Assembly (NCBI RefSeq): GCF_030864355.1
Contig: NC_083397.1
Location: 682,001-746,000 of the forward strand
Direction of reading: 5' to 3'
Length of the DNA stretch: 64,000 bases
Origin: Cutaneotrichosporon cavernicola
Taxonomy: Eukaryota; Basidiomycota; Tremellomycetes; Trichosporonales; Trichosporonaceae
Part shown: positions 31,604 to 42,061 of the stretch, one piece after another
How positions within the stretch are numbered: position 1 is the stretch's first letter
Layout: the number at the start of each line of letters is the position of its first letter
The notes under the pieces: generated by a model
What the model was told of the DNA's origin: nothing
The model's database searches: none
What the model saw: only the letters and a program-made list of their open reading frames with translations
Made by a program: the position numbers and the translations under genes

Positions 31604-34398
31604 ATGGCTGGCAACCCCGCGTGGACGGTGCGCGCACTCAGCGTACCAGGACCCGACACTGAACTGAGCCTGTTTGTGTCATTTGACGATGCGCGGTTCG
31701 TCTTTGGGGCAGGCGAGGCGATGCAGCGCGCTCTCGTGCAGAAGCGAATGTCTTTGCGCAGGCTACAGGCCATCTTCATCGCGAGCGGGAGAAGCGGCCG
31801 CGGCGGACTTGCTGGTGGGCTTCCAGATCTGCTTCGTAGCTAACGGCAGGCGCGTTGATGACGCTCTCCGACGCCGGCATCAAACAATTGTCTATCGTCG
31901 GCCCGCCGGATATCGGGAGCCACATCGCGACCCTTCGCGCGTCAGTTGTTCGCAACTCGCAGGCGGTCCACGTCAAGGCCGTGTCGCGCAACGCCTCCTC
32001 TGAGGTCGTTTTCTCCTCCCCCCGCATCACCGTGTATGCTGTGGCGCTTCGCCCACCAGAGGCTGTTACGCAAAACCAGGGGTACCCACTGCGACCGACT
32101 GAGCTCTCCCAGGCGGCACTGGACCGGTGGACAACGGCGATCGTCAATGACATGTTCAGCGGCCCCGGTTCCGACCAATCCATCCGGGATGAGTTCGACT
32201 TTCCCGGCATGTGGCGTCCCACCTCTGCCGACGACCGCTATCCACTACCATTGCCCAGCGACGCCGATGTCGCGACAGACGTGTGCTACATTGTGCGCAC
32301 GCCAGATGTGCGCGGCAAGTTTGACGCGGCAAAGGCAAAGGCGCTCGGCGTACCAAACGGGCCAATGCGCGGCAATCTCACGCGCGGCGAGAGCATCGAG
32401 GTCAACGACCCGTCGGTACCGGGAGGCAAACGTATCGTGCGGCCGGAACAGTGTATGGGTGGCGGTGGGCCGGGTGGTACGCTTATTGTCGTCAACTGCT
32501 CTGAAGAGAATCTCGGGCGCCTGCTCGCATCGAACGCGTTCGACGAATACCGTGCCATTGACGGCGAGCCGAGAGTGCAAGTCGAGACTGTCGTGCATCA
32601 CACTCCGCGCGCCGTGTGGGAAGATGAGCGGTTCCAGGCGTGGCTTGCTAGCTTCGGACCGTCCACCCAGCATCTGTACGCCGACGAGGACGGTACGCGC
32701 GAGATCTACTTCCGGAACAGTGCATGGAACGCGCTCCGTCTCAACATGCTTGACCCCACCATCTTCCCCATTCCTGACTTTGCGACTGGTCGGCCAGCCC
32801 CGCGGATGCCGCCGAACGCAAACCGCCTTGTCCCTAACCACATCGTCCAGATGTACCCTCACAAGCCCATCTCTATGGTTGAGGACCACTTAAAGGACGT
32901 CCTATTCCCGGTCGACGAGGCCGGCGTGGCCGCGGCGCTTGTCGGACTGCGGACCGAGCACCCTGAGTATGCCGCAGCCGTGGACGCTGCACGCGTGGCC
33001 GTTGCGGCCGACGCGGAACGACGCGCCTGCCTGTCCCCGCGACCAGGGGACAACATCGTCGTCACTACGCTCGGAACTGGGAGTGCCATCCCTTCGATCT
33101 ACCGCAACGGTGAGATAGCTTGTTCTTCTTGACTCACACCAGTGTCCTGCACTCACGTCGATATCCCCGGAACCGGCGGCGTCATCTTCGACACGGGCGA
33201 GGGCTCGCTCGGCCAGCTGCGCCGCCGCTTTGGCAGCGGCCTCAAGCAGATGTACGAGGACCTACGCCTCATCTTTATCAGCCACATGCACGCAGACCAC
33301 CATCTCGGCCTCGCGCAGATCCTCCAGGACCGCTTTGAGGTAAGCTTGGGCCGTCTTCAGGCAGCTGACAGCTAGAACGGCGTTCACTCCAAGCTCTACC
33401 TGATCGCGCCGTTCCCCATTGCGCTGCAGCTCAAGGAGACGGCGTGGTGGCAGGCAGGTGTACCACGCGAAGCATTGGAGAACGTGGTCTACATCTCTAC
33501 CAATCGTCTCAAGGCGGGGTGTGTGGCTAACGACTCGGAAGCCATGGAGTCTGAACTGGTCGACTGGTCCTCTGTTCCCCGTCACCCAGAGCAGTTGGTG
33601 ACGGAGAGAGGGATGGAGGCAGACGTGGCGGCGGGGAAGACCAAGTGGCCATTCAAGAATGTCTTCCGCTTCCATCCCGAGACAGTCGCTACTGCGACGG
33701 AAAACGCCTGCGCTCTACTCGAGGACCTGAGGCTCTCGGAGATCCGGACACCGGCTGTTGCCCACCGCGGTTCGGCATGGGGTATGGTCCTCACTGGTGT
33801 GGATGGGTGGAAGGTCGTGTATTCTGGGGACACGAAGCCATCCGCGTCCCTGGTCGAGGCGGGGCATGGTGCAACGGTGCTGATCCATGAGGCGACACTC
33901 GGCGACGATGAGGCAGAGGATGCCGAGTTGAAGGGCCACAGCACTTTCGGACAGGCGATTGACGCTGGCCGACTCATGGGCGCGCGTTACGTCATCCTGA
34001 ACCACTTTTCGCAGCGCTATCCCAAGATTCCGCCACTGCCGGCCGCCGAGCCTGTTTTGGAAGGTGGGGAGGTGAAAGCTACCGACGGTCCGACGGTGGC
34101 GATCAGTTTCGACAACATGTCGCTCCGGGTGGCGGACGCGTGGAAGATCAGCCACTTCACCGAGGCCTTCAACTTGCTGTACGCCGAGGGGGAGGAGGAC
34201 GTAGTGACAGTCGACGAGGCTGAGGAGGCGGCACGCGCTGCTCTGGAATCGCAGAAGCAGAAGAAGGGGAGGCGGGAGAAGAATCAGAGGGGAGAGGACA
34301 AGCCGCGCAAGGGAACCAAGCGCGGGTCAGAGGAGACGGGAGACGCGCCGGCGTCGAAGAAGGCGCGGGAACTGCACGTCGCTCGGCATAACTCATAG
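31604..34398 (+). CDS. TRZ1: tRNase Z, long form (tRNA 3' endonuclease)
   Basis: Metallo-beta-lactamase-fold nuclease that removes 3' trailers from tRNA precursors in nucleus and mitochondria. Exons 31604-31814, 31850-33109, 33143-33339 and 33376-34398; introns 35, 33 and 36 nt; 896 residues. The degenerate N-terminal half has the pattern RGGLAGALMTLSDAGI across the first splice. The catalytic half has LGTGSAIPSIYRN, FDTGEGSLGQL, the metal motif SHMHADHHLG, VVYSGDTKPS and ILNHFSQRYPKIP. The C-terminal ~50 residues are Lys/Arg-rich (KQKKGRREKNQRG), probably a nuclear targeting or RNA-binding tail. The start is the first ATG in frame and fits the family N-terminus. Confidence 0.94.
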
Positions 34399-34954
34399 AT
34401 ACCCTGCATCGGACATGTACATTTCACTCATGGCTCATGGTTTATGGCTGATGGCTCATGGCTGATTGTCACGTCAGCCAGAGCTCAAGGTGACGTGCTT
34501 TGCACTCGACTGATAATGATAACAGTGCGGCCAAGCTGGTGAATTTCCCTGTTGATTCCCGGAATGGCGGCAATTTCAACCGGAATCCGCTCTAATTGCC
34601 TCATTGAAATCCGGCACAACATTCCTTCAAAGGAGGCATAACGCTGATTGGCTCAAGGTATGAACAAGTAGTTTCAGGCTATTAAGAATGGCACCATAGT
34701 TTATCCAGGCACAATAATTCTCCTTGTAGCCATCATCCGTGCAACAGACGGGACAGACAGCAACGTAACCTTGCTTTACCTGGTACATCCACTTCATTCT
34801 CACTTAGTCGGTCCTCCTCCTCACCGTCCTCTACGCGTCCTCGCGCGTCAACATCCTCCTCTCCTCTTCTCCTTCCCCCTTCCCCCTTCCCCCTTCCCGA
34901 CAGGTCCAACGTGAGCTGAGCTCAATCCACTCGTCGCTTACACCAGATCATAAG
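34399..34954. other. Promoter region of the copper transporter
   Basis: 556 bp including imperfect ATGGCTCATGG/ATGGCTGATGG iterations at 34430-34467 and a CTTCCCC tandem at 34871-34898 just upstream of the leader. I saw no clear copper-response element. No gene. Confidence 0.5.
34871..34898. repeat. Heptamer CCTTCCC tandem
   Basis: Short homopyrimidine tandem with a 7-bp period (CCCCCTT) about 60 bp upstream of the CTR start codon; typical of yeast leaders. Confidence 0.8.
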
Positions 34955-35813
34955 ATGTTCTTCCCTCGGCATAACGGCGTCGACCACAGCGCAAGCACGC
35001 CATCCACGACCCCCATGTCGCACGACATGTCGGACATGGCCATGCCCGGCATGAAGATGTACGTGCACGGCACGATTGGCGGTGACTGTGAGTCTCCTTC
35101 TCCTTTAGTTTCTGATATCAGTGCTGTGGTTTGCGAGTTGGCAGCCCTCGACCGCTGGCGCGACGGTGGGCGTGTGTATTGGTCTCTTCCTCATGGCCAT
35201 TCTCGACCGATACATCCACGCGCTTTGGCGCGCGTGCTCAGCCGCATGGAATAGGGGACGAGTGGGATTCTTCCTCCCCGTTACAAAGGGAGATCTTCCC
35301 AACCTCAACCCCAACTCGTCATCTAGTTCTAGCTCTAGCTCAGCCCTTGAGGCCGTCCTCGCCCTCGATCCGATTGGGGTGAGGAAGCGCGAGGCGGCAC
35401 CGCTTTCCGTTGCCGGCGGGTGTTGTGGTGATGTAAAGGAAGAGCTCGCGCCAGGCGCTTGCGATTGTGGATGCGGAGGAGAGTGCGGATCGTCCTCGGC
35501 AACGCCGTGCCGCGGGACTGGTAACTGCGTGCCCGATTACCCTACAGACGCTCCTCCAGAGAAGGACCCGCTGGCGTACCTCCCTGCCGCCGTGCGCTCC
35601 AGCCTCGACCCCGAGCGCGCTGGACGCTGGTCGCGTCCGTTCCGGTTCGGGACAGACGTGCCCCGCGGCCTGCTTTACATGCTCCTCATGGTCATCCACT
35701 TTGCGCTCATGCTCGTCATCATGACGTTCCAGCTTTGGTGGATTATCAGTGTCATCGTCGGCCTAGGTGTCGGCGAGATGCTGTTTGGACGGTTTGGCGC
35801 TGAGCGTATCTAG
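34955..35813 (+). CDS. CTR-family copper transporter with Cys-rich loop
   Basis: High-affinity Cu(I) uptake or vacuolar copper export channel of the Ctr family, trimeric. Exons 34955-35087 and 35122-35813 (34-nt intron), 274 residues. The extracellular N-terminus is Met/His-rich (MSHDMSDMAMPGMKM), as in copper scavenging domains. TM1 reads ATVGVCIGLFLMAILDRYIH. TM2 carries the Met selectivity motif in HFALMLVIMTF (MxxxM), and TM3 has the GxxxG-type GLGVGEMLFG. Between TM1 and TM2 the cytosolic loop is long, with a Ser tract and eight cysteines in about 40 residues (CC ... CDCGCGGEC ... C ... C). The gene converges on TOF1 with 53 bp between stops. Confidence 0.93.
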
Positions 35814-35866
35814 ATCTATACACGCCATGCCTCTAGAATTGTATGTATTTCATTACAACATTGATT

Positions 35867-38800
35867 CTACTCGTCATCTTCAGAGTCTACTACCGCCAGC
35901 CGCCGCCGCGTCTGTGTGACGGGCGCGTCACTCGTCGTCGACATCGGGGAGACGCTTGCGCGTACTCGCTTCACTGGTGACTCGCCGTCGCTGTCACTTA
36001 GTACGACGCTACGGCTGCGCCCGCGCGGTTCGTCGTCAGCGTCGTCGTTCAACATGTTCACGTCCATTTCCGCCAGAGACAAGGGTTCGACTCCCTTGTT
36101 CTTGCGCTTCCGCTTCGTGCCCGTCTTCCGCATAACATGCCCGGCCGCCTGGGCGAGAGAGCTCATCTCCGCACGGAGCTCGGCTTCGCGTGTGAAGAAT
36201 GCCTCGTCGTCTACCTCATCGTCCGAGTCCATGATGTACGCCGCAGACTTGTATACCTGCAGCTCGTCCTTGTGCTGCCGCTTGCGCGGAGGTGGCATGA
36301 CCATCTCCCCTTCCGAGTCGTATTCTGGCGACTTTGCGCGGCGCTGGCGTACGGGGCGCACCAGCGTCTTTGGGTCCTTGTCCAGCATTGGCGGGTTGAG
36401 GAGGTATTGGTTCAGGGCGCCCATAGACGCCTGGAGGGAATCGGGCATGACAGTCTGGGGGATGAACCACGTTCGGTCTTCATTGTGAGTCTCTTCCGTC
36501 TGCTCGAATGACACGAGCTTGAGCATGAGCCGCATGTGCTGGTCCTGCGTAACCGCCTTCCGCCGCTCATCCGTGTTGGCATCGAGGTCTGCAGTTAGCT
36601 CGCGCGTAAGGTGTCTGCAACTTACCATGTCGTTCAAACTTCTCCTGAGCTTCTATACTCGGTCCAGCAAGGTGGTGCACAACATCGTCGTCGTCGCTGT
36701 CGTACGACGCGCGGGCCTGGTCGCCGTCGACGTTGAAGACGATTTGGAGACGAGACGCCAGCGCGATCTCGAGTGTCTGAGCAGTCAGCGATGCCCAAGC
36801 GCAGACCTACCGAGATGATCCACCGCACCCAATCCTCGTGGTCCGCATCAAGCAACATCCTGATCGCCACAGCCATCTGTTCGCTCCACGACAGGTTGTT
36901 CTTCTTGATGAACTCGAGCTCTGGCGGCCCCATCTTGTAGGGTTAGCGACAGACGACTAGTAACCCACCTGCTCGCGCACACGGGCACGCTCGGAATCGT
37001 GGACCTTGTCCTCCACAACATACGACGACAGGCTCTTCCACCGCCCAAGTGACTTGGGGAGGAAAATCTCGACCATGACAAAAGGGTCTGCTTCAAGCCG
37101 CTTAAAGAACTTGCGCAGCAGAAACTCGATGAGGCGGTACAGGTCGCGCGTGCCGTCGCCAGCAGGCAGCCGGGGCTTGTCATCAAGGATGTGACGGAAG
37201 AGGTTGAGCGTCGACACGCTGAAGTACAGCCCCTCGGCCTGTGCCTTGACCACCTGGCGGTGCATGAGACTCACGACACGCTTGAACGGCGTCGCATCCT
37301 CGAATGTCCTGTACCTTCCAAGATAGGATAACAGTGTGTGCGTCACAGGCTCATTAGCGAGTTGCTGCTGTCAGTTCCACGCTCAGTGTTAGCTTACCCT
37401 CTCAAAGGCTTCGAATGTAAACTTGTGCTCTGCAAACTGGGGCCTTTCGCGCTCCTCCTCATAGTCTTCCTCCTCCTCGTTGCGGTATTCTTCAGGGATC
37501 GGGGCCTCCTCTCCCCTGTTGGAACTCGGCGGAGGGAGCTTCTTGCTGGTCGGCTTGCGCTTGCGCACGAACATGTACGCTTGCGACTTGGAGTACTTCT
37601 CGAGCATTTTGAAGAGCGTGTATGCGAACGTGATCACGGAGTCGAGGTAGCTGAAATGAGCGCCAGTGGCTATGGGTGGGCTCACCTGTACGACTGCTGT
37701 TTGAAATTGGACACGACCTGGATCGATGCCTCGAGAATCTCGGCGTTGTAGTACAATTGGTTCTGCAGAAGGTTGCCCGCGTCAACATCCTCCTGGTTTG
37801 TTGACGAGGACATGGCCTCCAGAACGAGCAGCTGATGTGAGCTATGCCCCCGCGTTTGGGCTTACAACCTGGGTGAAGCAGTCAATTGAGGCCTCTAGTT
37901 CAGTCCACGCAACTTCGTCGAAGGCTGTCCTCATGCGCGCCGAGACCCACCGGAGCGAGTCGAGATCAACCAGCTCAATTGCCCATCCGAGTGGCAATTC
38001 CTCATCCACCTTTTCCTTGACCTCCTTCCGCTCCTGAGCCTTCTGCTCCGAACTCCTCTTTGCTACGGAGTCCCGTTCCCGCCGCCGGGCAGACTCCTCC
38101 AATTGTGTTTGCTTCTTACGGCGAAGGATTAGGAGGTACTCAACCAAAGTCGACGAGACGAACAGTGTGCGGATGTTGTCTGTTGGTCGCACCTTTTTGC
38201 GCTCCATGCGGATGTCCTTGAGGATGGAGCGGAAGAAGGCTGCCGTCAGGTCACGTCAACTGCTCGGAACTCACTGTTGAAGTACTCGAGAAGCTGCTTG
38301 GTGAAGCCTTGCAGCACGTGAATGGCGTCCGTTGTTAGGGGGGTGTTGAGGATCAGTTCATCCTGGATGCGCTTCTTGATGGGTGCCTTGCCTTTCTTCA
38401 CGAGATCCAGCATCAGCGCCGGGTCAGCGGTCATGGCCGCCTGGTTGTGAAGGATGATTCTCTGTTCCGGCTGTCGTTAGCTGATTCAATGTTCGACAGC
38501 TCACCAATCGCACTTGGAGCGTCGTTCCAAAGCGTGAGTGCCGCGTCGACTTGGCCATGCTGGACAACCTCTTTTGTCGCTCCTCATCAGCAAGGAGCTT
38601 GGCAAGGTCCTGCGCCGACGCGGTGGCCTGGTCCTTGCTCAGCTCCTCTGGCCGGATACATCGGTACATGAGGTGGAGGATGTCGAGGAGCAGCATGTTG
38701 TACGAATTGAAGCCGACTGAGCGGTCCGAGTCCGCAGCCATAGTCAGAAACAGGTCGAGGTATTCCAACTTGTCCAGCTGGACAATGAGGTCAGACTGCG

Positions 38801-39580
38801 GTCAGTTGACATCAATCTAGCTGAACTCACCTGGAGATGTGACAACTCCTCCGCCTCGCCAGTTGCGGTGTCCGGAGCGCGAACGTCCCGGATAGTTAGC
38901 AAGTTCCGGACGATGTGGAGGCACAGCGAGATGATACGGTCGTCTCGTTCGTCGCGCCGCTCTCTCCCAAAGCAGGGGAGCATGAGGCTGAGCACACAGC
39001 GCAGCGTGTCGCTCTGCAGGATCTGCGACTTGTACTCGACCTGGGCTCGCAGGAGACTCGCGTAGTCCGTCACAACAGGTCCCTCGTCCTGCAGCTCCTT
39101 GAGCTCGGCGGCCACGTCGATCGGCCAAGTGAGTGCCGCAATGAGGTCGCCTGGTGTCAGCTGGTTCTGCCCCGTTAGCTCACATGCCATGAGCGCGACC
39201 TTCCTCCCCCACTCTCCGCGGTTGTACACCTCGCCAACGAGCCCGATGAGCTCTTTCATCAGGTTCGCCTGGTACATGCACCGCGCGACGGTACGGTCGT
39301 CGTCTGCGTCGTCCTTACGCCACAGTTTCTTGAGATCCTTTATGACGGCCAGCACCGAGTCGCCGGGGCGGTATATCAATTCCCATCCACCGTCTGGAGT
39401 GGCCACTCGCTCGTAGCCACCGAGCGCGTTGACGAGGTTCTGGACCGCCGGCATGAAGATCTCATGGCGGTCTTCCTCCTCTACCCCTAAGCCGAGCGAT
39501 CGGCCTCGTGGTGGGCTGGACATGGTGTCGCTGTCGTCCATGATGGGTCCGTGGTGGTTGTTGTTTGGCGCGTCCAACAT
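35867..39580 (-). CDS. TOF1: Timeless/Tof1/Swi1 replication fork protection protein
   Basis: Core of the fork protection complex (with Csm3/Swi3), which stabilises stalled forks and mediates checkpoint signalling. Eleven exons: 39580-39184, 39150-38831, 38795-38505, 38470-38275, 38239-37866, 37831-37686, 37650-37398, 37364-36969, 36933-36811, 36776-36626 and 36588-35867; 1,122 residues. All ten introns are 33-37 nt. N-terminal Timeless domain motifs: LVNALGGYERV, AALTWPIDVAAELKELQDE, FNSYNMLLLDILHLMYRCI. The central linker is basic (RKRKPTSKKLPPPSSN). The C-terminal helical region (LLRKFFKRLEADPFVMVEIF) ends in an acidic, basic-patch tail. An upstream in-frame stop (TAA) with no intervening ATG supports the start at 39580. 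Confidence 0.92.
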
Positions 39581-39934
39581 TGCGAACTCAGACGCGTCGA
39601 ACGCGAGCAGCGGGAGTATTCCATGCTTATCAAGATGAAATGACGACAGGAATTAGTTCCAATCCACGTCATTATATTTATGACGTGGAGATAATTTTAA
39701 CGATTGATAGGACACAGCTGCACAATTTCGTCCTGAGAGGTCACCACCAACTCGCACTCACCCCCGCAGAGGTTACCTTCCACTCCGCTATTGTCGTCGA
39801 CGTCCCATCCACCCCGTTCGACAATCCCAAAACAAGCTCGGCGCATCTGTTAACGACAAGAGACGCCCTTCGTCAGCCCGACTCTCCTCTTCTCCCCTAT
39901 TCCTCGCCTATCCCCCGACGGGAGATCACACACC
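39581..39934. promoter_or_regulatory. Bidirectional promoter TOF1 / NOP58
   Basis: 354 bp between two divergent starts. An inverted repeat at 39663-39689 pairs TCCACGTCAT with ATGACGTGGA around a 7-base AT-rich spacer, resembling paired CRE/bZIP half-sites. The rest is CA/CT-rich leader before NOP58. Confidence 0.6.
39663..39689. repeat. Inverted repeat with ACGTCAT arms
   Basis: Perfect 10-bp arms (TCCACGTCAT / ATGACGTGGA) separated by TATATTT. Each arm holds a TGACGTGG-type bZIP core. Confidence 0.85.
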
Positions 39935-41608
39935 ATGCTCGTCCTCACTGAGACCCCCATTGGCTTCGCCGTGTTCAAGCTCGGCAACGACTACAAGCTC
40001 GACAACAAGGACTTGTGGAAGGAGTTTGAGACTCCCGAGAAGGCCGGCAAGGCCCTCAAGCTGCAGGCTCTCCAGCGCTTCACTTCGACCGCTGCGGCAG
40101 TCGAGGACCTGGCTGCGATCCAGGATGGGCGCCTGACTGAGACCCTCGAGAAGTTTATCTCGGATGCAGCTGCTGGCGGCGATGACAAGAAGAAGAAGAA
40201 GAAGAAGGTCGAGGAGATGCTCATCGTCTCGGAGCCCAAGCTTGGTATGTCACCGGCGTCAACAGCCGTTGAAATTGAAACTGTGCTAATGCCAGCCGCG
40301 ACCATCACCAAGAGCCTCAAGATCCCCGTCCTCTCCGACTCGACCACCCAGGACCTGTACCGTGGTATCCGTCAGCAGCTCTCGTCGCTGCTCGGCGGCA
40401 TCGACCAGAAGGACTTGAACACTATGGCTCTCGGTCTCGGCCACTCGCTCTCGCGCTTCAAGCTCAAGTTCTCCACTGACAAGGTCGACACCATGGTCAT
40501 CCAGGCCATTGCGCTCCTTGACGACCTTGACAAGGAGATCAACATCTACTCGATGCGTGTCAAGGAGTGGTTCGGCTGGCACTTCCCCGAGATGGGCAAG
40601 ATCATCACCGACAACCTCGCCTACGCCCGCATCATCAAGGCCATGGGCTTCCGCACCAACGCTGCCACCACCGACTTCTCTATGATCCTCCCCGAGGAGC
40701 TTGAGGCTAGCGTCAAGCAGGCTGCCGAGCTGTCGATGGGTACCGAGATTTCGGACACGGACATGGCCCACATCGACTCGCTTTGCGACCAGGTCATCAG
40801 CATCACCGAGTACCGCACCCAGCTGAGCGAGTACCTCCGCAACCGCATGCAGGCGATTGCGCCTAACCTCACTGCGCTTGTCGGCGAGCTCGTCGGTGCA
40901 CGCCTCATCAGTCACGCCGGTTCGCTTATGAACCTCGCCAAGTTCCCTGCCTCGACTGTCCAGATCCTCGGGGCGGAGAAGGCCCTCTTCCGTGCCCTCA
41001 AGACCAAGCACGACACGCCCAAGTACGGCATCATCTACCACGCCTCGCTGGTCGGCCAGGCACCCCAGAAGCTCAAGGGCAAGATGGCGCGCATGACCGC
41101 CACCAAGGCGTCGCTCTCTATCCGTGTCGACGCCCTCTCCGACGCCGACACCAAGATGGATGTGCAGGCCGCCCAGCTCGGCATTGAGAACCGCGTCAAG
41201 CTCGAGTCGCGTCTGCGTGCCCTCGAGCACCGCGCCGGTATTGCGTCGGTCCGCACCGCCACCTCGGGCTCTGGCCGCCAGCAGCCCAAGTTTGAGTTGA
41301 CCGGCACGTCTGGGTCATACAACGCTGCCACGGACGACGTCAAGCCCAATGGCCTGCTTGCGACCGAGCCCGAGACCAAGGAGGACAAGAAGGACAAGAA
41401 GAAGCGAAAGAGTGAGGCGGCCGACGAGACGATGGACGTCGACCCCGACGAGACCGTCGTGCCCGGCGAGACAAAGGAGGAGCGCAAGGCAAGGAAAGCG
41501 GCCAAGAAGGCGGCCAAGGAGGAGAAGAAGAAGCGCCGCGCGTCCGAAGCCGCCGACGGAGACGGTGAGAAGAAGAAGAAGAAGAAGCGCGCCTCCGAGG
41601 CCGCCTAA
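39935..41608 (+). CDS. NOP58: Box C/D snoRNP core protein Nop58
   Basis: Scaffold of box C/D snoRNPs that guide rRNA 2'-O-methylation, in the nucleolus. Exons 39935-40244 and 40296-41608, 540 residues. The 51-nt intron (gtatgt ... gctaatgccag) is in frame and stop-free; removing it gives the family's PKLAATITKSLKIPVLSD. Features: N-terminal MLVLTETPIGFAVFKL, NOSIC/Nop core (KEWFGWHFPEMGKIITDN, GSLMNLAKFPASTVQILGAEKALFRALK, GIIYHASLVGQ) and the C-terminal Lys/Glu-rich KKE tail. A run of seven Lys sits before EEMLIVSEP. Codon bias is strong, as in ribosome-biogenesis genes. Confidence 0.96.
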   Translation: MLVLTETPIGFAVFKLGNDYKLDNKDLWKEFETPEKAGKALKLQALQRFTSTAAAVEDLAAIQDGRLTETLEKFISDAAAGGDDKKKKKKKVEEMLIVSEPKLGMSPASTAVEIETVLMPAATITKSLKIPVLSDSTTQDLYRGIRQQLSSLLGGIDQKDLNTMALGLGHSLSRFKLKFSTDKVDTMVIQAIALLDDLDKEINIYSMRVKEWFGWHFPEMGKIITDNLAYARIIKAMGFRTNAATTDFSMILPEELEASVKQAAELSMGTEISDTDMAHIDSLCDQVISITEYRTQLSEYLRNRMQAIAPNLTALVGELVGARLISHAGSLMNLAKFPASTVQILGAEKALFRALKTKHDTPKYGIIYHASLVGQAPQKLKGKMARMTATKASLSIRVDALSDADTKMDVQAAQLGIENRVKLESRLRALEHRAGIASVRTATSGSGRQQPKFELTGTSGSYNAATDDVKPNGLLATEPETKEDKKDKKKRKSEAADETMDVDPDETVVPGETKEERKARKAAKKAAKEEKKKRRASEAADGDGEKKKKKKRASEAA

Positions 41609-42061
41609 TCTCGCCTATTCTCGCATCTATCGCCACGTGCTCTACCCATCGCTTGTTGCTTGCATTGTCACTGGATATCCGCTGCGCTGGGCAGCTGCTG
41701 TATGCACATTATACCTTCCGCGATTTGCGAGTGGTCTCAAGTACCAGACTGATCCAGGTTGGGTTCAAGTAATTGTTACCTTTAGCGCCACTGTGGAACT
41801 TAAAAGACAGGAACGTCCGAGATGTGGCGCAGTGGAGCTCTCTGCAGATCTGCCGAGCATGGCGTCATCAGCGAGATGTGTGTGCTCAAGTGAGCAAATG
41901 AGAGCGTGAAGGCTTGCGGTATGCGTAGTAGCCGACATACGACGTTGAGAATTTCTGTGCAGTGTCCATGTCAGAACCCCCTCTCTCTATAGGCTAGGTA
42001 TACATGTGACACTATACAGACAATGCTATGGGATATGTTGGGACAGAAGCAGGGCCAAACA
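41609..42061. other. Convergent intergenic region NOP58 / LSB3
   Basis: 453 bp holding two 3' ends. No further feature seen. Confidence 0.5.
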
